Assembly (NCBI GenBank): GCA_002337045.1
Contig: DDFF01000007.1
Location: forward strand, 449,775 to 513,774
Direction: 5' to 3'
Source of the DNA: Bacteroidetes bacterium UBA1935
GTDB taxonomy: Bacteria; Bacteroidota; Bacteroidia; Chitinophagales; Chitinophagaceae
Length of the DNA: 64,000 nt
This document shows, in pieces, positions 8,643-16,810 of the stretch. Under the pieces are notes generated by a model. That model did not search any database, had not been told where the DNA came from, and was given only the letters and a program-made list of their open reading frames with translations. How positions within the stretch are numbered: position 1 is the first letter of the stretch; each line of letters begins with the position of its first letter. The position numbers and the translations under genes are program-made.

Positions 8643-8671
8643 ACAAAAGCCACCCTTATGGATGGCTTTTG
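8643..8671 (-). terminator. intrinsic terminator of pnp
   Basis: ACAAAAGCCA pairs with TGGCTTTTGT around an inner CCC/GG-containing loop. It lies just past the pnp stop (8694) and before the next leftward gene. The T-rich arm flanks both sides, so it may work in both directions. Confidence 0.7.
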
Positions 8672-8693
8672 TTATTTACAAACCTGATTGTGC

Positions 8694-11084
8694 TTAGAGT
8701 GCTAAGTCTGCATCGTCTGCAGCAGGTTGTTGTGGTTCTTGTTGCGGTTGTGCAGGCTGTTCGCCACCATTGTTGTGTTCACGACGCGGACGGTCTTCGC
8801 GAGGGCCACGGTTTTCGTTGCGGCGGTCGCCACCACCACGGCGGTCATCACGACGCGGGCCACGGTCATTGCGGTCTCCCCTGTCACCACGGTCGCTACG
8901 CTCACGTTTCTCAGGTTCTACATAACCTTCAGGCTTTGGCATCAGTGCTTTGCGGCTCAGACGCAGTTTGCCCGTTTTAGGGTCTGTACCTATCAGCTTC
9001 ACTTTTACCTTGTCACCTTCTTTCATTACACCTTCCAGGCTGTCAAGACGGCTCCAGCTTATTTCAGAGATGTGCAGCAAACCTTGTTTGCCCGGCATAA
9101 ACTCTACAAACGCGCCGAATGTCTGAATACCTTTTACCACACCTTCGTAAGTTTCGCCAACTTCAGGTATAGCAACGATGCCCTTAATCCATTTCAATGC
9201 TTTTTCAATGCCATCTTTATTAGCAGAGAATATTTTCACTTCGCCGCGGTCGTTTACTTCTTCTATAGAGATAGTAGTACCCGTTTCGCGTTGAATTTCC
9301 TGAATGATTTTACCACCAGGTCCTATCACAGCGCCGATAAATTCGCGGTCGATGTTGATTTGCTCGATGCGTGGTGCGTGCGGTTTCAGTTCTGCACGTG
9401 CAGCAGGGATACATTCATACATTGCATCCAGAATGTGTAAACGTCCGCGACGTGCCTGTTCCAGTGCCTGCATCATAATATCCATGCTCAGGCCATCTAC
9501 TTTAATATCCATTTGGATACCACAGATACCATCGCGTGTACCGGTTACTTTAAAGTCCATATCACCCAAGTGATCTTCATCACCAAGGATGTCTGTCAGG
9601 ATAGCAAACCTGTTGTTATCACCTGATATCAGGCCCATTGCCACACCACTTACGTGTTTAGGCATTGGTACACCCGCATCCATCAGTGCCATAGAACCCG
9701 CACATACAGTAGCCATAGACGAAGAACCGTTAGATTCCAGGATGTCTGACACTACACGTGTAGTATAAGGCCAAGCTTCACCAGCAGGCATCATCTGTGC
9801 CAGTGAACGTTTTGCCAGGTTACCGTGGCCCACCTCGCGACGGCCGGGGCCACGCATTGGTTTTGTTTCGCCTGTAGAGAACGGAGGGAAATTGTAGTGG
9901 AGTATAAATTTGGTATAATCAGATGTTGCTGCACTTTCTATCAGCAGTTCATCTTCTTTGGTACCTAATGTTACTGTAGTTAAAGACTGTGTTTCGCCAC
10001 GTGTAAACAATGCAGAACCGTGCGGAGAAGGCAACAGATCTGTTTCCAGTGTCAGCACACGTACTTCATCCAGCTTACGGCCGTCAAGGCGCGTACGCTC
10101 GTCCAGCATCATATTGCGGATGATTTCTTTTTCCAGATCGTGGAAGATATCACCCAACAGTGCAAGGTCTTCTGCTTTTACCGGTGTTGCAAAACCCGGT
10201 ACGGTAGTAGTACCGTCTTCGTTTGCTACCAGTGTAGCATCAAAAGCTTCGCGGATAGCTTTGAAAGCATCGCTGCGTTCGTGCTTGCCCAGTGCGCTTT
10301 TCGCTACTTTCAGAATATCTGCAGATACCAGCGTAGCTATATGTGCAGCCAACTCAGGATTAGTGTATGGCTTATCGTATTCACGTTTGCCGGTAACACC
10401 TTTCAGGTCGCGCAGTTGTTCCTGTGCTTTGATTTGTGCACGGATAGCAGCATGACCCAGTTCTATAGCTTTTACCACATCAGCTTCCTGACATTCTTTC
10501 GATTCGCCTTCCACCATCATGATGTTCTTTTCGGTAGCGGCAATGATGAAGTCCATGTCAGCATTAGCTAACTGGCTGCGGTATGGGTTGATAACGTATT
10601 CGCCGTTGATGCGGGCAACACGTACTTCAGATATTACTTCTTGTATAGGTACATCAGATACTGCGATGGCAGCAGACGCAGCCAAACATGCCAAAGAATC
10701 AGGCATTACTTCAGGATCGCTCGATATCAGTGTAACCAGTACCTGTACTTCGCACAGATAATCATCCGGGAACAATGGACGCAGTGCGCGGTCTATCAAA
10801 CGAGAGATTAATATTTCATAATCGCTCAGACGGCCTTCGCGTTTGAAGAAAGAACCAGGTATACGGCCTGCAGATGCAAACTTTTCTTGGTAATCTACAG
10901 TTAATGGGAAGAATGATTGACCTGGTTTAGGTTTTTGTGCAGCTACAACAGTAGCCAGCAGCATGGCGTTACCCATACGAACTACCACCGAACCATCAGC
11001 CTGACGGGCCATTTTGCCCGTTTCTATACTTATCTCACGACCGTCGTCCAGTTTAAAGGACACGGAAATGGGCTTTGGAATCAT
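8694..11084 (-). CDS. pnp: polyribonucleotide nucleotidyltransferase (PNPase)
   Basis: A 796-residue 3'-5' phosphorolytic exoribonuclease of RNA turnover. In order: RNase PH domain 1 (about 14-145), the helical linker, RNase PH domain 2 (about 340-545, with FTRGETQSL and the GDMDFKVTGT catalytic loop), a KH domain (about 565-625, IGPGGKIIQEIQ) and an S1 domain (about 640-710). The last 70 residues form a charged tail rich in R, D and G (repeated DRGDR and RRDDRR) and then Q/P, which is longer and more arginine-rich than in E. coli PNPase and is probably disordered and RNA-binding. It lies directly after rpsO, the classical rpsO-pnp order; an rpsO terminator intervenes, so expression may be by read-through. 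Confidence 0.97.
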   Translation of the reverse strand: MIPKPISVSFKLDDGREISIETGKMARQADGSVVVRMGNAMLLATVVAAQKPKPGQSFFPLTVDYQEKFASAGRIPGSFFKREGRLSDYEILISRLIDRALRPLFPDDYLCEVQVLVTLISSDPEVMPDSLACLAASAAIAVSDVPIQEVISEVRVARINGEYVINPYRSQLANADMDFIIAATEKNIMMVEGESKECQEADVVKAIELGHAAIRAQIKAQEQLRDLKGVTGKREYDKPYTNPELAAHIATLVSADILKVAKSALGKHERSDAFKAIREAFDATLVANEDGTTTVPGFATPVKAEDLALLGDIFHDLEKEIIRNMMLDERTRLDGRKLDEVRVLTLETDLLPSPHGSALFTRGETQSLTTVTLGTKEDELLIESAATSDYTKFILHYNFPPFSTGETKPMRGPGRREVGHGNLAKRSLAQMMPAGEAWPYTTRVVSDILESNGSSSMATVCAGSMALMDAGVPMPKHVSGVAMGLISGDNNRFAILTDILGDEDHLGDMDFKVTGTRDGICGIQMDIKVDGLSMDIMMQALEQARRGRLHILDAMYECIPAARAELKPHAPRIEQINIDREFIGAVIGPGGKIIQEIQRETGTTISIEEVNDRGEVKIFSANKDGIEKALKWIKGIVAIPEVGETYEGVVKGIQTFGAFVEFMPGKQGLLHISEISWSRLDSLEGVMKEGDKVKVKLIGTDPKTGKLRLSRKALMPKPEGYVEPEKRERSDRGDRGDRNDRGPRRDDRRGGGDRRNENRGPREDRPRREHNNGGEQPAQPQQEPQQPAADDADLAL

Positions 11085-11112
11085 GATAAAAAATTAAATG
11101 TGTACATAAAAA

Positions 11113-11142
11113 ACTATTCCCAACCACCGGGTTGGGAATAGT
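11113..11142 (-). terminator. rpsO terminator
   Basis: Perfect 13-bp stem (ACTATTCCCAACC and complement), 4-nt loop ACCG, followed leftward by a T-run. It lies between the rpsO stop and the pnp start. Confidence 0.9.
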
Positions 11143-11155
11143 GTGTAAAGAGATA

Positions 11156-11428
11156 TTACTTGCGGAGACCCAGCTTTTCAATCAAAGCACGGTAACCGTT
11201 CAGGTTAGTGCGGCTCATATATTGCAGCAGGCGCTTACGCTGACCTACCATTACCATCAAACCGCGTTGGCTTGAGAAATCTTTTTTATTAGTCTTCAGG
11301 TGATTAGAAATATGGTTGATACGCTCTGTCAGCGTAGCTACCTGAGCCTCGATAGAACCTGTGTTCTTTTCGCTTCCACCAAATGTTTTAAAAATGTTTG
11401 CCTTTTTTTCAGCGCTTAAATGAGACAT
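11156..11428 (-). CDS. rpsO: 30S ribosomal protein S15
   Basis: A 90-residue primary 16S rRNA-binding protein of the small-subunit platform. The family pattern is clear: GSIEAQVATLTERINHISNH, LKTNKKDFSSQRGL, then RKRLLQYMSRTN. The frame starts three codons earlier, but MSHLSAEKK at 11428 is the family N-terminus. Upstream is a good -7 element; downstream is a strong terminator and then pnp. In other bacteria S15 and PNPase act on each other's mRNA, which the conserved order recalls. Confidence 0.97.
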   Translation of the reverse strand: MSHLSAEKKANIFKTFGGSEKNTGSIEAQVATLTERINHISNHLKTNKKDFSSQRGLMVMVGQRKRLLQYMSRTNLNGYRALIEKLGLRK

Positions 11429-11469
11429 TTGCATCAAAATTTAATATATAACGACACTTTTTCGGACGG

Positions 11470-11477
11470 CAAAGATA
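11470..11477 (-). promoter_or_regulatory. rpsO -7 promoter element
   Basis: Read leftward: TATCTTTG, a full match to TAnnTTTG, about 40 bp before the rpsO ATG. A -33 TTTG at the ideal spacing is not evident. Confidence 0.55.
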
Positions 11478-11638
11478 ATCAAATATTTGGCATTTATGAT
11501 TTGTCGCACAGTATTTATCCTGAAAAAATAGAGAAAAATCATTATTTCTTCGTTAAAAACAGCCTCAAATAAGCATAATAAATAATACAAAAGCCTTTAA
11601 TACCTATCTTTCCCACTTCCATCATCCCTTCAAAATCT

Positions 11639-11646
11639 TACCTTTG
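11639..11646 (+). promoter_or_regulatory. argS -7 promoter element
   Basis: TACCTTTG, a full match to TAnnTTTG, 21 bp before the argS ATG. The frame's first possible start (TTG 11644) lies inside this box, which supports the later ATG. Confidence 0.6.
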
Positions 11647-11667
11647 CAGCCTCAATTACCGTATCTA

Positions 11668-13473
11668 ATGACTATTGCAGCGCAGATAAAGCAAATTACA
11701 GAACAGGCACTGAAACATTTGTTCCCCGAAGCCGATATACAGGCTTCAATGATTACCGTAAACCAGACAAAACCTGAGTTTACGGGCGATTATACCATTG
11801 TTTTATTCCCTTTTGTAAAGCTGCTGCGACAAAAACCCGACGAACTGGGCAGGCAATTGGGCGACCATCTGGTGGCTACCCACAGCAACCTGTTTACTTC
11901 TTATGATATAGTAAGCGGCTTCCTGAACCTGACAGTACAGGATAGTTTCTGGGCTACTTTCCTTACTAAAGAATATAACAACACCGCATTTGGCGAAAAA
12001 CCAAAGAACGGCAAGAAGGTAATGGTAGAATACTCTTCTCCCAATACCAATAAGCCACTGCACTTTGGCCACCTGCGCAATATATTCCTCGGCTATGCTA
12101 TGGCCGATGTACTGAAGGCGAATGGCTATGATGTGGTGAAAGCCAACCTGATAAATGACCGTGGTATCCACATCTGCAAATCGATGATTGCATGGATGCG
12201 CAATGCCAATGGCGCAACACCACAAAGCACCGGCATAAAAGGCGACCATCTGGTAGGTGATTATTATGTAGCGTTTAATGACATCTACAAAGCAGAAGTA
12301 AAACAACTGGTTGAGGGTGGCATGGAAGAAGCCGTTGCAGAGAAGGAAGCACCAATCATGAAAGAGGCTCAGGAACTGCTGCGTAAGTGGGAAGCTGGCG
12401 ATAAAGAAGTATATAGCCTGTGGGAAACTATGAATGGCTGGGTGTACGAAGGCTTTAACGAAAGCTATAAACGCCTTGGGGTAGACTTTGACAAGATGTA
12501 CTACGAGAGCAATACTTATCTGTTAGGTAAAAGCCTTGTGGAAGAAGGGCTGAAAAAAGGTGTGCTGTATAAGAAAGATGATGGTAGTGTGTGGATAGAC
12601 CTGACAGCTGATGGTCTTGACCAGAAACTGCTGCTGCGTAGCGATGGCACTTCTGTATACATGACGCAAGACCTTGGTACTGCACAACTGAAGTATAACG
12701 ACTGTGGCGGCCTTGACCAATCTATATATGTAATAGCAGACGAGCAGAACTACCACATGCAGGTACTGAAGCTTATACTGCAAAAACTGGATGAACCATG
12801 TGCTGATGGTATCTATCACCTTTCTTACGGCATGGTAGAACTGCCAAGCGGACGTATGAAGAGCCGTGAAGGTACGGTTGTAGATGCAGATGATATGATG
12901 GACGAGATGATTAGCATGTCTCGCCAGCAAACGGAAGAAGCAGGCAAAACTGAAGGCTTTACACAGGAAGAACTGGACAAACTTTACTATACCATTGGTA
13001 TGGGTGCGTTGAAATTCTACCTGCTGCGTGTAGACCCTAAGAAGAAAATGATTTTCAACCCGAAAGAATCTATAGACCTGCATGGGTTTACAGCTACTTT
13101 CATACAATATGCACACGCACGTATCTGTTCTATCCTGCGCAAAGAAGGCTTGCCTTTGCTGCCTGATAACAACACATTTGCGTCGTTTGCACTGACACAT
13201 GGCATAACACCTGCGGAGAAAAAACTGGCAGTAGCGCTGGAGCAATACCCTGCTGTACTGGAGAATGCTGCTGTAGAATATAACCCATCGCTGTTGTGTA
13301 ACTACTGCTTTGCATTGGCACAGCAGTTCAATTCTTTCTACGACGAGCACAGCATCAGCAAGGCAGAAAATGAAGAGAAGAAACAACTGCGTCTGATACT
13401 GATTATCATGACCGCACAAACTATGCGCCATGCTATGAAGCTGCTGGGCATTGCACTACCGGAAAAAATGTAA
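11668..13473 (+). CDS. argS: arginyl-tRNA synthetase
   Basis: A 601-residue class I aminoacyl-tRNA synthetase that charges tRNA-Arg with arginine. The N-terminal additional domain (about 1-110) precedes the HIGH-type signature HFGH at residues 132-135 (SSPNTNKPLHFGHLRN). The KMSKS-type loop is MKSREGT at about 397, and the C-terminal DALR anticodon-binding helices end in AQTMRHAMKLLGI. ATG 11668 was chosen because the earlier TTG sits in the promoter box. It is a single gene facing the permease gene tail to tail. Confidence 0.97.
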   Translation: MTIAAQIKQITEQALKHLFPEADIQASMITVNQTKPEFTGDYTIVLFPFVKLLRQKPDELGRQLGDHLVATHSNLFTSYDIVSGFLNLTVQDSFWATFLTKEYNNTAFGEKPKNGKKVMVEYSSPNTNKPLHFGHLRNIFLGYAMADVLKANGYDVVKANLINDRGIHICKSMIAWMRNANGATPQSTGIKGDHLVGDYYVAFNDIYKAEVKQLVEGGMEEAVAEKEAPIMKEAQELLRKWEAGDKEVYSLWETMNGWVYEGFNESYKRLGVDFDKMYYESNTYLLGKSLVEEGLKKGVLYKKDDGSVWIDLTADGLDQKLLLRSDGTSVYMTQDLGTAQLKYNDCGGLDQSIYVIADEQNYHMQVLKLILQKLDEPCADGIYHLSYGMVELPSGRMKSREGTVVDADDMMDEMISMSRQQTEEAGKTEGFTQEELDKLYYTIGMGALKFYLLRVDPKKKMIFNPKESIDLHGFTATFIQYAHARICSILRKEGLPLLPDNNTFASFALTHGITPAEKKLAVALEQYPAVLENAAVEYNPSLLCNYCFALAQQFNSFYDEHSISKAENEEKKQLRLILIIMTAQTMRHAMKLLGIALPEKM

Positions 13474-13480
13474 TTGGTGG

Positions 13481-13548
13481 GTTGATTGGTTGACTTGTTG
13501 ATCAGGTTGTGCATCTACGTACAATATGAAACCGGTCAACGAATCAAC
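13481..13548. repeat. imperfect inverted repeat between convergent genes
   Basis: GTTGATTGGTTGAC (13481-13494) pairs with GTCAACGAATCAAC (13535-13548), one mismatch, with a 40-nt spacer. The arms themselves are built from short GTTGA/TCAAC motifs. It lies between argS and the convergent permease gene and may act as a terminator or be a small intergenic repeat element. Confidence 0.5.
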
Positions 13549-13563
13549 CAGTCAACTAATACA

Positions 13564-14796
13564 CTAATTGCTACGCAGGCTTGGCGCTTCTACCCTTGTG
13601 CTGCGAATGGCAGGATACCACGACGCCAGCAACCCTACAATAATGATGGTTGCTATTACCATCAATACATCTGTAAACTGTATGTGCACAGGGAATGCAT
13701 CAACTACATAGGCGCCAGGCAGGGCTATCCAGTTGAATTGTATTTGTCCCCAACAAACCAGCAGGCCTATAGTAAGCCCTGTAATACCACCCGTCAAAGA
13801 CCACAACACACCCTCTGCCATAAATATGCTGCGGATGGCACTACGCTCTGCCCCCATGGCTTTCAGTATAGCCATGTCTTTCTGTTTTTCCATTACCAAT
13901 AGCGATAATGCGCCTATCATATTGAAAGAGGCAATCAACAATACAAGGAACAGAATACCATATATTGCCCACTTCTCTGAACGCATTACGAGGTACATGG
14001 TTTTGTTCTGCTCAAACTGTGTTTCTATCACATAATCTTTGCCCAGTTGGGTTTGCAGTGTTTGCTTTACATCATCTGCATCTGTGCCGGGTTTCAGCTT
14101 CAGTTCTACAGAAGAATATTTGTTTTCTGCATTGAAGAGCTGCTGCACGACAGGCAAAGCTGCCAGTATATACTTACTATCAAAATCATCCTGCGCCTGA
14201 AAAGCACCATCGGCACGCAGCTTTTGCGAACGGAATGCACTCTGCGGGTTTATGGCAGCGTTTACAGAAGCATCAGGATAATACAACATCACCTCGCTGA
14301 ATACATTGTCAGGATCGAGGCTTAATAATGACATGAGTTGTATACCCAATATAGCAGTTGGTTCGGGCGAGGTAGCTACTGTGTTGCGCCCCTCGGTTAC
14401 GTAGCGTTTGTAATTATTTACTTTATCGTAAGATGCATCAATACCCTTTAGTTTGGCAACAAAAGGCTGGTCTTCGCTATTGATGAGTACATTATCTTCT
14501 ATAACACGGGTAATGACTGCAATACCACCTATGGTGCTGATAGTTTGATTCAGCTTATCGTCTACCTCAAAAAACTTGTTCTTGGCAGTGGTGATTTTTA
14601 TCTCCGGGTAGAAAGCTTTGTATAAGTCGCTAATCAGATATTCAAAGCCATTGAACACTGATAGCAGGATAATCATAGCGGCACTGCCCACGGCAATGGC
14701 TACCATGCTGATGCGCGACAGTATGGGTACTGCATTGGCACTGCGCTTGCCGCGCAGGTATCGGATAGCTATTTGCCATACCAGTACCCTATTCAT
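13564..14796 (-). CDS. LolC/LolE-type ABC transporter permease (FtsX family)
   Basis: 410 residues with MacB/FtsX topology: an N-terminal membrane helix (about 22-50) preceded by AIRYLRGKR, a periplasmic domain (about 55-265), then three helices (about 272-300, 322-350, 372-395) at the C-terminus around LSLLVMEKQKDMAILKAMGA, the family signature. LolC/E permeases release lipoproteins from the inner membrane with the ATPase LolD. No ATPase gene is adjacent, which is common for scattered Bacteroidota Lol genes, so a different efflux role cannot be excluded. Its ATG directly follows the rbfA stop with no gap, indicating co-transcription and coupled translation. Confidence 0.88.
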   Translation of the reverse strand: MNRVLVWQIAIRYLRGKRSANAVPILSRISMVAIAVGSAAMIILLSVFNGFEYLISDLYKAFYPEIKITTAKNKFFEVDDKLNQTISTIGGIAVITRVIEDNVLINSEDQPFVAKLKGIDASYDKVNNYKRYVTEGRNTVATSPEPTAILGIQLMSLLSLDPDNVFSEVMLYYPDASVNAAINPQSAFRSQKLRADGAFQAQDDFDSKYILAALPVVQQLFNAENKYSSVELKLKPGTDADDVKQTLQTQLGKDYVIETQFEQNKTMYLVMRSEKWAIYGILFLVLLIASFNMIGALSLLVMEKQKDMAILKAMGAERSAIRSIFMAEGVLWSLTGGITGLTIGLLVCWGQIQFNWIALPGAYVVDAFPVHIQFTDVLMVIATIIIVGLLASWYPAIRSTRVEAPSLRSN

Positions 14797-15192
14797 TTAT
14801 TCGCCCTCAATATTTTGAGAACCGCCCATCGCTTTGCGATCTTCTTCTATCTTTTTGAACAACTCTTCCATTTTAAATACATAGTCGAGCGTATCATCCA
14901 AGTAAAACACCAATTCAGGTACACGGCGTAGTTGGTTCTTAACGCGCATACCCAGCAGTTTGCGGAACTCAGAGGTTTTCTCTCTGAATGTGTGCATCAG
15001 GCTTTCACTATCTTTTATCTGGAACAGTGACAAGTATACCCTGGCTTCCAGCAAATCGGGTGTTACCATCACTTTAGAAACAGACACCATACCACCATCT
15101 ACCATGCTAAACCCTTCGCGCCTGAAGATGTCGCTCAGCTCCTCCATTATCAGTTGTCCTATCTGTTTCTGACGTTTACTTTCCTCCATCAA
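14797..15192 (-). CDS. rbfA: 30S ribosome-binding factor A
   Basis: A 131-residue KH-like protein that binds the maturing 30S subunit and helps 16S rRNA 5'-end processing. Family features: RQKQIGQLIMEELSDIFRRE at the start, VSVSKVMVTPDLLEARVYLS in the middle and LRRVPELVFYLDDTLDY near the end, then a charged C-terminal helix. Either of the first two ATGs could be the start. It abuts the permease gene downstream (stop at 14797, next ATG at 14796). Confidence 0.94.
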   Translation of the reverse strand: MMEESKRQKQIGQLIMEELSDIFRREGFSMVDGGMVSVSKVMVTPDLLEARVYLSLFQIKDSESLMHTFREKTSEFRKLLGMRVKNQLRRVPELVFYLDDTLDYVFKMEELFKKIEEDRKAMGGSQNIEGE

Positions 15193-15295
15193 TTGTCATT
15201 TTTTCGTTGTAAAGTTAACCTAAATTGGGGTACCTGTATCTTAATTGACCTAGTTTGCTTAAATTAGTGGGCTTAATAATAATATGATTCCCATA

Positions 15296-16177
15296 ATGAG
15301 AAAGTTACTATTGTTTTCTGCTATTGCGTTTACAACAGGCATGATGGCATGTAAAGAAAAAGGCCCTGCAATCAATTTCGGAGAAAGCAACACCCTTACA
15401 GATACTACCTATACCAAAACGCCCGATGCTCCTGTAGGAAGAAAAGTATTGGTAGAGGAGTTTACAGGGGCAAAATGTACAAACTGTCCTGATGCTCGTG
15501 TACAATTGAAAACTATAGCTGATGCGCACCCGGGTAAGGTTATCGTTATGGAATTACACCCTGCAGACCACCCATTAGGACACCCTATTGAAGGCCTTTC
15601 AAAATATAACTTCAACATTCAGGATGTATCGGATATTTTCAAAATAATATTCAGAGGATACTTCCCATTGGGCATACCTACTGCAGGTATAGACAGGACC
15701 CTTGATGGCACTGACATATTGATAAAGCGAGCAAGTTGGGCTAATATTATTAATAGTAGATTAGCACAAACAAGCCCTGTGAAGCTTACACTTACTAACA
15801 GCTATGATGCTGCTAAAACAACAGGTACCCTCAAAGTAAATATTGCTTACACTAAAACTGTAACAACTAAAAACTATGTATCAATAGCCATTATTGAAGA
15901 TAATATAGTAGATGCGCAAGAATTCCCATTATACATAGATACATTTTATAATTTTCAACATGTATTCCGCAAGTCATTTACAGCAGCTGGTGGTAATGCA
16001 ATAATTGACACAATTGGCACAAAAGAGCCTGGTCGCGTCTATGAAGGCAGTTTTAAATACACAGTCGATCCGGCATGGAAACCTGAAAACTGCCGTATAG
16101 TAGTTTGGGTACACAACAACGATGCAGATACCAAAGAAGTATTGCAGGTAGAAGAAATACATGTTAAGAACCCGTAG
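15296..16177 (+). CDS. Omp28-related lipoprotein with CxxC motif
   Basis: A 293-residue lipoprotein. The signal peptide ends in a lipobox (GMMAC, lipidated C19). Residues 51-70 read VLVEEFTGAKCTNCPDARVQ, the Omp28 signature in which a thioredoxin-like domain carries CxxC (C61, C64). The thioredoxin part runs to about 160 with a P-containing loop (FPLGIPTAGID), and a beta-sandwich (about 165-293) follows. Omp28 was described as a surface protein of Porphyromonas gingivalis; redox activity is inferred. The first ATG in the frame is at 15284, but MRKLLLF at 15296 gives the better signal peptide. An intrinsic terminator follows. Confidence 0.85.
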   Translation: MRKLLLFSAIAFTTGMMACKEKGPAINFGESNTLTDTTYTKTPDAPVGRKVLVEEFTGAKCTNCPDARVQLKTIADAHPGKVIVMELHPADHPLGHPIEGLSKYNFNIQDVSDIFKIIFRGYFPLGIPTAGIDRTLDGTDILIKRASWANIINSRLAQTSPVKLTLTNSYDAAKTTGTLKVNIAYTKTVTTKNYVSIAIIEDNIVDAQEFPLYIDTFYNFQHVFRKSFTAAGGNAIIDTIGTKEPGRVYEGSFKYTVDPAWKPENCRIVVWVHNNDADTKEVLQVEEIHVKNP

Positions 16178-16204
16178 ATAATTAGAAAAAACTTTATTTT
16201 ATTT

Positions 16205-16229
16205 GCCCTGATTATCAGGGCTTTTTTTT
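16205..16229 (+). terminator. terminator of the Omp28-type gene
   Basis: GCCCTGA / TCAGGGC stem with a 3-nt loop, followed by eight Ts. Confidence 0.9.
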
Positions 16230-16773
16230 GTCAGTACACCTCAAAATATCCAAGTATCTGTCTGTGGTTTTAGCAATGCTAATACTTGCAGATATAGCAG
16301 GCTTTGCCCTGTGGAATGGTGTACGCGGTGTGTGCTATCACTATGTCCGCAGTCACAGGCAGGAAATAGCCATGCGCGATACTATTGCTATGTCTGCAGA
16401 TAGTTATCAATCAGGCAAAGACTTCATCAGGCATAAGGCAGATGAGATTGAATACCAAGGTCAGATGTTCGACATCAAGAAGCAAATTGCGAAAGGTGAT
16501 AAAATTCTACTGATAGGGCACTACGACAAGTTTGAGAACAAGCTGTTCAAACTACTGCACAAACTGCTGGATGACGATAACAAAGATGGAAGCAATATAA
16601 ACAACAATAGCTTGCTATGTCTTGACTGTATTATTCCACCACAACACATATCCCTCAAACTCTTCAGCTTCCAACGTCATAAATATCATTGCACTAACGA
16701 TGATAACAATACACAACAATATACCATACCCATCACTGCCCCACCAGAAATGACTGCCATCAGATACATCTGA
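16228..16773 (+). CDS. small membrane-anchored protein upstream of a TonB receptor
   Basis: 181 residues. An N-terminal hydrophobic segment (about 10-31, after K6 and K9) is followed by a helical linker with many D/M/A residues, then EIEYQGQMFDIKKQIAKGDK and a D/N-rich stretch, and a C-terminal TIPITAPPEM. I recall small Bacteroidota proteins of this layout (signal anchor, a short 'EYNGKMYDI'-like strand motif, C-terminal PPP-M) encoded just before TonB-dependent receptors; this is memory of a pattern, not a search. The function is unknown; a role in metal or heme uptake with the receptor is inference. The only start giving a complete anchor is TTG at 16228, inside the previous terminator's T-run; GTG 16264 or ATG 16276 would trim it. 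Confidence 0.6.
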   Translation: MSVHLKISKYLSVVLAMLILADIAGFALWNGVRGVCYHYVRSHRQEIAMRDTIAMSADSYQSGKDFIRHKADEIEYQGQMFDIKKQIAKGDKILLIGHYDKFENKLFKLLHKLLDDDNKDGSNINNNSLLCLDCIIPPQHISLKLFSFQRHKYHCTNDDNNTQQYTIPITAPPEMTAIRYI

Positions 16774-16810
16774 CAATAGGATAATACAGTCATTTTTAAA
16801 ACAACACTTC

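Noticed and set aside
11438..11667. Intergenic 230 bp between rpsO and argS checked for a tRNA or small RNA
   Set aside because: AT-rich with two divergent -7 boxes only; no cloverleaf or conserved RNA structure was seen.
12523..13431. 302-codon leftward frame opposite argS
   Set aside because: Fully overlaps argS, which has all its motifs; the translation is low-complexity in C, F, H and Q and looks like an antisense shadow.
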